11,206 nt of DNA from Candidatus Egaibacter danicus (GTDB taxonomy: Bacteria > Pseudomonadota > Gammaproteobacteria > Burkholderiales > Burkholderiaceae): positions 1 to 11,206 of the forward strand of contig JAABRC010000027.1 of NCBI GenBank assembly GCA_011391115.1. Reading direction: 5' to 3'. Below the pieces are notes generated by a model. That model saw only the letters and a list, made by a program, of their open reading frames with translations. It did not search any database and was not told the DNA's origin. Both the position numbers and the translations under genes were made by a program. The first letter of the stretch is position 1. Every line of letters starts with the position of its first letter. Below, piece after piece: positions 6,098 to 11,206 of the stretch.

Positions 6098-7627
6098 ATG
6101 CGATCATTGAATCCCATGAAGCCAGATGCTCCCATCTGCAGGTCTGAAGAAATTGAACTCAAGCTTGCGCTGCCAACGTCAGACCCATCAAGCTTGGCCG
6201 AACGGTTGGGCCGCACGCCCGTGCTGGCTCATCGCGAGGCGATCCAGCAGCGTTTGCACAACGTTTACTACGACACACCCGATCGGTGGTTGTACCAGCA
6301 GCGCATCGCTTTGCGGTCAAGGCGCGTTGGCGGTGACGCCCGACCGAAGTGGCTGCAGACCCTGAAGACGGCCGGCCGTAGCGACTCGGCATTGAGTCAG
6401 CGTGGCGAATGGGAAGAATCCGTGCCGGATGCGCAATTGTCTCTGGATGCACTCAAGGCTACGCCGTGGATGGCTCTTGACCCTGACGGTTCGGTCTTTC
6501 GGGCGCTGGTGCCAGCCTTTGTCACGACCTTTGAACGGACCAGTTGGATGGTGCGCAGGCGTGACCGAAGCTTGATCGAAGTATCGCTGGACGTCGGAAG
6601 CATCGTCGCGGGCGACCAGAGTGCGCCCATCTGCGAACTGGAGCTTGAGTTGCTCGCAGGCCAACCGGCAGCCCTGTTCGACCTTGCCCGGCAGATAGCC
6701 AGCACTATCGCCGTACTGCCGGCCCATAGGAGCAAGGCTGAGCGCGGCTATGCCCTGATGCAAAATTGCCTGGACATGCCGCTGGTCGCCACCACTCCCG
6801 AGTTCACCAGAGATTTGACCCCGCAAGAGGCCGCAGCCCGCGTGTTGCGCGAAATGTTTTGCCAGTTCACTGGCAATCTGAACGCGATTCGCACCTCGGA
6901 TAGTCCGGAAGTCGTGCACCAGGCGCGGGTTGCCTGGCGGCGCTTCCGCAGTGCCGTGCGGCTGTTCAAGCCAGTTCTTGTTCCCGATGCGGTGCCATCC
7001 CTGCAAGGTTTGCAGCCGCTTTTGGGCTTTTTGAGTGAGTTGCGAGACATTGACGTGGCTTTGAATGACACATTGCCGCCGCTGGCGGAAGCCTTTGCAG
7101 CGGGTGATGCCGGGCGAATAAGGGGGTGGCAGGCGATGATGCGGCTCCTGCAAGACGCTGCCGAAATTCAGCGCAAATCCGTGCGCTACGCACTCCTTGA
7201 TCCCGCAGTCGGCACCGCCTTGCTGGCGCTCACACAGTGGCTGGAAAACCTGCCCAAGCAGAGTCGGGAACAAGGTGCCGGACTGGCCGTGAAGCTGTCT
7301 CTGCGCCGCTGGGCCAGGCGACGCATTGTCCGTCTGCATGAACAACTTAAGGATGCGCGCCGGGATACCGGCAACGCAAATAGCCAACATCGCATCCGTA
7401 TTTTCGCGAAGCGACTGCGCTACAGCATCGAAGCCCTGCGCACCCTTTTACCCAAGCGCCGCACGCAACACTGGTATGAGCAGGCCACGGACTTGCAGAC
7501 GAACCTGGGGGCCCTGCGTGATGTGATGCAGGCAAGCGCGCTGGTCGCCAAGCTGGAGGCAGACCGCGGAGTGATTGAGTTTTTGCGTGGTATCGCTGTC
7601 GGGCAGGCAAAAATGCCCGTAGGCTAA
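6098..7627 (+). CDS. CYTH and CHAD domain protein (triphosphatase / polyphosphate-binding type)
   Basis: This 509-residue protein has two domains. The CYTH domain (about 16-220) has the ExExK signature E18-I-E20-L-K22, YYDTPD at 57-62, an acidic strand CELELELL (179-186) and SKAERGYAL near 212-220. These residues line the beta-barrel tunnel that binds triphosphate and metal. The CHAD domain (about 240-500) has the basic, histidine-containing helices VHQARVAWRRFRSAVRLF (273-290) and HRIRIFAKRLRYSIEAL (431-447), expected to bind polyphosphate; CHAD proteins of related bacteria localise to polyphosphate granules. Likely activities are inorganic triphosphatase or polyphosphate binding. The ATG at 6098 gives the longest frame; an ATG at 6116 is equally possible, since neither has a good ribosome site. 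It is divergent from the YeeE/YedE operon (38 bp gap), and its stop overlaps that of the convergent pyruvate kinase-like gene. Confidence 0.9.
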   Translation: MRSLNPMKPDAPICRSEEIELKLALPTSDPSSLAERLGRTPVLAHREAIQQRLHNVYYDTPDRWLYQQRIALRSRRVGGDARPKWLQTLKTAGRSDSALSQRGEWEESVPDAQLSLDALKATPWMALDPDGSVFRALVPAFVTTFERTSWMVRRRDRSLIEVSLDVGSIVAGDQSAPICELELELLAGQPAALFDLARQIASTIAVLPAHRSKAERGYALMQNCLDMPLVATTPEFTRDLTPQEAAARVLREMFCQFTGNLNAIRTSDSPEVVHQARVAWRRFRSAVRLFKPVLVPDAVPSLQGLQPLLGFLSELRDIDVALNDTLPPLAEAFAAGDAGRIRGWQAMMRLLQDAAEIQRKSVRYALLDPAVGTALLALTQWLENLPKQSREQGAGLAVKLSLRRWARRRIVRLHEQLKDARRDTGNANSQHRIRIFAKRLRYSIEALRTLLPKRRTQHWYEQATDLQTNLGALRDVMQASALVAKLEADRGVIEFLRGIAVGQAKMPVG

Positions 7628-7655
7628 GTCTCCTTCGCAGGAGACTCCACGGGCA
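7605..7655 (-). terminator. Nested hairpin with T-run spanning both convergent stop codons
   Basis: An outer 7-bp stem (TGCCCGT 7614-7620 with ACGGGCA 7649-7655) encloses an inner 7-bp stem (AGTCTCC 7627-7633 with GGAGACT 7640-7646) with a TTCGCA loop. On the minus strand the structure is followed at once by TTTTTGCC, so it can act as a Rho-independent terminator for the pyruvate kinase-like gene. Its stop codon and last codons (ESPAKET) lie inside the hairpin. On the plus strand no T-run follows. A competing shorter hairpin pairs GGGCA (7601-7605) with TGCCC (7614-7618). Confidence 0.6.
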
Positions 7656-9507
7656 GCTTCCACGCTTTCAGCGCGCGCAGCAAGGGTCTCTTCTTGGACT
7701 GATGCGCCTGCATACGCCGCAAAATATCGTCGAGCGTTCGCATGGCATCCAGAATGTGCGGGCCCTTGTTCAGCATCACGCACTCGGCGCGCCCACCCAT
7801 TGCCGCGTCGGTGATCTCCGCTCGCGACGGCAGCCCTGTTTTCGCCAGTGTTTCCAGCACCTGGGTGGCCCATACCACTGGCATGTGCGCCGCCTCGCAA
7901 GCCCACAGAATTTCCTCCTGCACCTCGGCCATGCGTTCGTAGCCACACTCCACCGCGAGGTCACCTCGCGCGATCATCACGCCCGCAGACGGGCTGGTCA
8001 TGGAGGCCAGTAGCATCTCGGGCAGATGCTCGAACCCGCGCTGCGTCTCTATCTTGAGCATCATTCCAACGTGTGGCGCGCCAAGCTCCACCAGGCGCGC
8101 GCGCAGTGCCAGCACGTCTGCAGCTGATTGGGCAAATGACATGCCCACGATGTCGGCATAACGTGCCACCACCTCAAGGTCCTCGAGATCTTTTTGCGTC
8201 AATGCGGGCAGATCGAGCCGGGTATCTGGCAGGTTGATGCCCTTGTCTGCAGCGAGGTGTTCGCCGCCGTCGCGAGCCTCCGTTATTTCCACCTCCACCC
8301 GCTTTGCTCCCCCGCGATACACAACACCGCCGATGCGACCATCGTCGAACCAGATCCGTTCTCCCTTGCGCATCCGCGCCAGTGCTTCCGGTAGTGTGCA
8401 GGCAATGGCGGCCGGTTTCGTGCGCTGACCCTTCGCACCCGACATTGCACCGTGCCCCAGCCCCTGGGTCAGCAGTAGCAGCCTGTCGCCTCGCTTCAGC
8501 TGCAATTGCCCAGGTCGCAAAGGGAAGTCACCCAGCGCAGTCTCGTGAATGCCATGACGTCGGCGACTTAGCTTCAGGCGAGTGTCGCCCGCCAGATAGA
8601 CCGTGCGGTTGGATTCAACCAGCACACCTGCAGCCTGCACGTTCACCACAGTCAGCTGTCGCTGCGCCGAGCGCGTGTCGGTCAGGTCAATTTGGTCACC
8701 CTCCCGGAGCCACTTCAGCCACACCGCATCCACACTGAGGTTCAGCGCGGCGCCATCTACCGGATGCATGGCACCCGCCGGACACAAGCCAAGCAGTGCA
8801 GCTTTCGTCACGCGGCCAAAATCATCCCGCTCAGGTCTTAATTTGACGACTGCAGGCGCGTCGGAAATGGGGCCTGTGCGCAGCTTGGGGCCGCCCAGAT
8901 CAAACAGCACGCGCACCTGACGCCTGGCTTTACGTGCTGCTTTGCGCACGCGGGTTGCCATTGCCACCCATTCGGCGGCACTGTCATGGGCGCAATTGAT
9001 ACGTGCAATGTCCAGACCGGCTGAAACAAGCCCTTCAACCAGGGCGTCATCGTGAGCAGCTTCGCTGGGCAGCGTCACCATGATGCGCACACCGCGATCT
9101 GGCGGCGCTGCGCCAAAAAGTGTTTCGGCGTGCTTTGCCAACAACGCGCTGCCGCGGTTGAAGCCGGCAGGTTCGTCCCGTGACAGCGGCTCCCAAGGCA
9201 GCCCTGTAAGCCGGTGCAAAATGCCCAGCACCTTATCCACGTTGGCCAGAACATGTGTTTCGGCACGGCCCAGCGACGACACGCCCATCCAGGCCAGCCG
9301 ATCCTGCAAGTGGCGCAGATCCATGCTCCTCATGGCCAGGTAGTGCGCCAGATTGGTGGCGCTCAGGCGAAACTCTGGATCGATATCGCGAAGGCGCGGC
9401 TCCAGCCGCGCTTGGTTTTCGAGCATCGACTTGCGCAGCGACCAAAGCTCTTCAATCAACGCCGCGCCAGTCTGTGCATCCCAAGTTGGCGCGGGCTCAT
9501 GATCCAT
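7624..9507 (-). CDS. Pyruvate kinase-like protein, long N-terminal extension, no C-terminal domain
   Basis: This 627-residue cytosolic protein is counted from the ATG at 9505-9507 (a TTG at 9519 would add four residues). Pyruvate kinase makes pyruvate and ATP from PEP and ADP. Core motifs are present: RIMVTLP, then GLDIARIN with R169 and N171; D203 and R210 in the segment FDLGGPKLRTG; KGINLP at 422-427; catalytic K485 and E487 (LKIE); ARGDLAVE with D516; ATQ with T548. Departures are clear. Residues 1-138 are an extra, probably helical domain. The B (lid) region is about 210 residues instead of about 100. The potassium-site serine and threonine are A173 and L204. The usual MLSGETA is MLNKGPH. 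The protein ends about 45 residues later, without the allosteric C domain. It may be a real but divergent kinase or a relative using another phosphoryl substrate. Confidence 0.85.
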   Translation of the reverse strand: MDHEPAPTWDAQTGAALIEELWSLRKSMLENQARLEPRLRDIDPEFRLSATNLAHYLAMRSMDLRHLQDRLAWMGVSSLGRAETHVLANVDKVLGILHRLTGLPWEPLSRDEPAGFNRGSALLAKHAETLFGAAPPDRGVRIMVTLPSEAAHDDALVEGLVSAGLDIARINCAHDSAAEWVAMATRVRKAARKARRQVRVLFDLGGPKLRTGPISDAPAVVKLRPERDDFGRVTKAALLGLCPAGAMHPVDGAALNLSVDAVWLKWLREGDQIDLTDTRSAQRQLTVVNVQAAGVLVESNRTVYLAGDTRLKLSRRRHGIHETALGDFPLRPGQLQLKRGDRLLLLTQGLGHGAMSGAKGQRTKPAAIACTLPEALARMRKGERIWFDDGRIGGVVYRGGAKRVEVEITEARDGGEHLAADKGINLPDTRLDLPALTQKDLEDLEVVARYADIVGMSFAQSAADVLALRARLVELGAPHVGMMLKIETQRGFEHLPEMLLASMTSPSAGVMIARGDLAVECGYERMAEVQEEILWACEAAHMPVVWATQVLETLAKTGLPSRAEITDAAMGGRAECVMLNKGPHILDAMRTLDDILRRMQAHQSKKRPLLRALKAWKLPVESPAKET

Positions 9508-9555
9508 CTCTGACTTCAATGTGGTGCCTAAAACAGGCTAGTTTGTGGGATTTCG

Positions 9556-9573
9556 GTTGCAGTTTTATGACAA
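9556..9573 (-). promoter_or_regulatory. PhoB-box-like sequence upstream of the pyruvate kinase-like gene
   Basis: On the minus strand TTGTCAT-AAAA-CTGCAAC resembles the Pho box, two CTGTCAY repeats separated by 4 A/T-rich bases. The first half matches 6 of 7 and the second 5 of 7 positions, and the spacer is all A. It ends 48 bp before the ATG at 9507. A clear -10 about 10 bp downstream is not seen. An overlapping alternative is a sigma70 pair, TTGACG (9584-9589) and TAAAAC (9562-9567) with a 16-bp spacer. Confidence 0.38.
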
Positions 9574-9616
9574 CTCGTGGCTGCGTCAATGCTTCAGTGG
9601 CTGCGATCTCGACCGC

Positions 9617-10465
9617 TTACTTCTTCTCCAGAATCACCAGTGCGATGCCTCCCAGAATGGCGCAAGACGCCAGCACCAGCAGCAGTGAAACACTTTCACC
9701 AATAAAAGCGACGCCACCTATCGCTGCAATCACCGGCACGCTGAGCTGCACCGTGGCCGCGTGGGTGGCCTTGAGTGCGGGCAGGGCCTGGTACCAGATG
9801 GCGTAACCCAGGCCCGAAGCCAGCGCGCCAGATAGAACAGCGAGCCCAATGCCCGCAGGGTCCAGAGACCAGTGACTGAACATCAGCAAACTCAAGGCCA
9901 GTGCCATCGGCACTGCCCGCATGAAATTGCCTGCCGTCACGCACGTGGGGTCGGCCATGCCCTGGCCCGCAGCGCGTTTGCCACGCAGTGAATACACGCC
10001 CCAGGCCACACCAGCGCTCAGCATGGACAGTGAACTGGTCAGTGACGGCGCGGCCAGCCCCGGCAGCATCAGCGCCACCAGCCCGGCCAGCGCCAGTGCA
10101 AACCCGGCCAGCTGAGGCGTGCGCAAACGCTCGCCCTGATACACGCCGTAGCCGATCATCGTGGCTTGCACGGCGCCAAACAGCAGCAGTGCGCCTGTGG
10201 CCGCGGACATGCTGATGTAGGCAAATGAAAATGCCGCCGCGTAAACAAACAGCGCAGCGGCCGACCGCCAGTTGCCTGTACCTCCAGAGCTGCCTTTGAC
10301 TCGCACCACCAGCCACAACATGCAAGCCCCAGACACCAGCCGCACCGTGGTAAAACTGGCTGCGTCGATGCTCGTGTGTTTGAGCGCCATGCGGCACAGC
10401 AGCGAATTGCCGGCAAATGCCAGCATGGCCAGAGACACCAGAACCATCAGCCGAAATCGAGGCAT
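9617..10465 (-). CDS. EamA-family (DMT superfamily) transporter
   Basis: This is a 282-residue inner-membrane protein with about ten transmembrane helices in two EamA repeats (about 10-135 and 148-278). Repeat one has the family-type opening AFAGNSLLCRMAL, the RLVSGACML helix and the GERL turn at 111-114. Repeat two has the GLGYAIWYQALPALKATHAATVQLSVPVIAAIGG segment and the GES turn at 256-258, both characteristic of drug/metabolite transporters that export amino acids or other small metabolites. The ATG at 10463-10465 has an AAGG site 7 nt upstream. The gene lies 52 bp after the stop of another EamA-type gene on the same strand, so the two may be co-transcribed. The substrate cannot be predicted. 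No terminator is seen in the 97 bp between its stop and the next open frame. Confidence 0.9.
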   Translation of the reverse strand: MPRFRLMVLVSLAMLAFAGNSLLCRMALKHTSIDAASFTTVRLVSGACMLWLVVRVKGSSGGTGNWRSAAALFVYAAAFSFAYISMSAATGALLLFGAVQATMIGYGVYQGERLRTPQLAGFALALAGLVALMLPGLAAPSLTSSLSMLSAGVAWGVYSLRGKRAAGQGMADPTCVTAGNFMRAVPMALALSLLMFSHWSLDPAGIGLAVLSGALASGLGYAIWYQALPALKATHAATVQLSVPVIAAIGGVAFIGESVSLLLVLASCAILGGIALVILEKK

Positions 10466-10500
10466 AAAGTGGCCTTATCCCTTATGGAATATGCGTGAGA

Positions 10501-10519
10501 AGCTATTTAAAATATAGCT
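10501..10519. repeat. AGCTAT-ATAGCT palindrome, copy 2
   Basis: AGCTAT (10501-10506) and ATAGCT (10514-10519) are perfect inverted arms around a 7-base A/T centre. The element overlaps the stop codon of the upstream EamA gene (TAG, 10518-10520). Its AT content is far above its surroundings. It is similar to the element at 2035-2059 and is followed by an A-rich stretch on the plus strand. Confidence 0.45.
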
Positions 10520-11206
10520 AAAAGAGCAGCAGTGCCGCAACGCCGATCAACACCAGAGCCAGTCCGGCCTGCTCGGCGGGCGCCAGTTTCTCGCGCAGAA
10601 AGCGGTGCGATACGAGGTAGCTGAAGACGACCTCCACCATGCCAAGCGTACGCACATTGGCCGCCGACGTGAGTGCGAATGCGGTGAACCAGCCGATGGA
10701 CGCCAGCGCGCCGGCTGAGCCCGCCACCAGGGACACGCGCCACGCCACCACAATGGCCCTCAGCGCTGCTGGTGAACGCAGCATCAACCAGCCGCCCAGC
10801 AGCAGGGTCTGCACAGCCTGCGCGCAGAGCACCCCCCAACCGCCCGACAGCCAGGGCGAGACGCCCGGCAACTGCAGCGCCGCACCGCGATAGCCTACCG
10901 CTGACAACGCGAAGCCAGCGCCGGATGCCAGGCCATACACTGCTGCCAGACCTGCCCACACGGGCGCACCGCCTGCTGCTCCCGCAATGGCTTTGCGTGG
11001 CAGCGAAAGCAACACCACACCCACAGTGGCCAGACCCATCGCCAGCAGCGTCACCCAGCCCGGCAGCTCATGCAGGAACAACGTGGCAAACACGGCTACC
11101 TGCAGCGCGTCGGTCTTCGAATACGCCACCCCCACCACAAAGTTGCGCTGCTTCATGGCCGCCAGCAGAAAGGCGGTGGCGGCCAGCTGGCCCAGCGCGC
11201 CCAATA
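10518..11206 (-). CDS. EamA-family (DMT superfamily) transporter, 5'-truncated by window edge
   Basis: The frame is open to the window end, so the start lies outside; a TTG at 11204 is in frame but is not a believable start. The 228 visible residues are strongly hydrophobic, with about seven to eight helices. They include the end of the first EamA repeat (VVGVAYSKTDALQVAVFATLF and VTLLAMGLATVGVVLLSL) and the whole second repeat, ending with TSAANVRTLGMVEVVFSYLVS, FLREKL and LVLIGVAALLLF. The family norm is about 290-300 residues, so roughly 60-70 are missing. It is a likely inner-membrane exporter of unknown small-molecule substrate. The downstream neighbour is a second EamA protein of the same overall build but low similarity by eye, so this is not a recent duplication. 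Confidence 0.87.
   Translation of the reverse strand, partial: LGALGQLAATAFLLAAMKQRNFVVGVAYSKTDALQVAVFATLFLHELPGWVTLLAMGLATVGVVLLSLPRKAIAGAAGGAPVWAGLAAVYGLASGAGFALSAVGYRGAALQLPGVSPWLSGGWGVLCAQAVQTLLLGGWLMLRSPAALRAIVVAWRVSLVAGSAGALASIGWFTAFALTSAANVRTLGMVEVVFSYLVSHRFLREKLAPAEQAGLALVLIGVAALLLF

Noticed and set aside
6317..7390. 357-residue minus-strand open frame
   Set aside because: Shadow of the CYTH-CHAD gene, whose domain motifs are unmistakable on the plus strand.
9617..11206. Tandem EamA genes as a recent duplication
   Set aside because: By eye the two proteins share only family-level features, so they look like old paralogues rather than a recent copy.

Overview
The window is GC-rich, tightly packed bacterial chromosome. 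It looks like a betaproteobacterium of the order Burkholderiales, probably family Comamonadaceae. This is an inference from the gene types (SirB2 protein, phasin-like protein, split YeeE/YedE pair, CYTH-CHAD protein, long pyruvate kinase-like protein), from codon usage and from short AGCTAT-type intergenic palindromes. I see no mobile element, CRISPR array, rRNA or tRNA. No stretch longer than 300 bases lacks a gene. Most of it reads as ordinary housekeeping and accessory genes.

Layout. 1-500 (+): 3' part of a flavodoxin-fold NAD(P)H:quinone oxidoreductase, cut by the window edge. 1962-497 (-): a two-gene unit, a DsbG-like thioredoxin-fold lipoprotein followed by a six-transmembrane voltage-gated-type potassium channel with a C-terminal zinc ribbon. 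2100-2483 (+): SirB2-family membrane protein. 2955-2494 (-): small phasin-like helical protein. 3130-4518 (+): FAD/NAD(P)-binding oxidoreductase, divergent from the phasin across a 174-bp region rich in palindromes. 6059-4547 (-): a three-gene unit, each gene overlapping the next by 4 bp: two half-size YeeE/YedE sulfur transporter subunits and a DUF938/METTL26-type methyltransferase-like protein. 6098-7627 (+): CYTH-CHAD protein. 9507-7624 (-): unusual long pyruvate kinase-like protein convergent with it. 10465-9617 and 11206-10518 (-): two EamA/DMT-family transporters in tandem, the upstream one cut by the window edge.

How they may work together. The YeeE/YedE pair should import a sulfur compound such as thiosulfate, and the coupled methyltransferase-like protein may act in the same physiology. 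The CYTH-CHAD protein belongs to families that bind or act on (poly)phosphate. The pyruvate kinase-like gene facing it has a PhoB-box-like sequence upstream, so this pair is the most interesting place to look for a phosphate- or polyphosphate-linked function. The kinase-like protein has an extra N-terminal domain, an enlarged lid domain, an altered potassium site and no C-terminal regulatory domain. Everything beyond the family assignments is inference from sequence alone.
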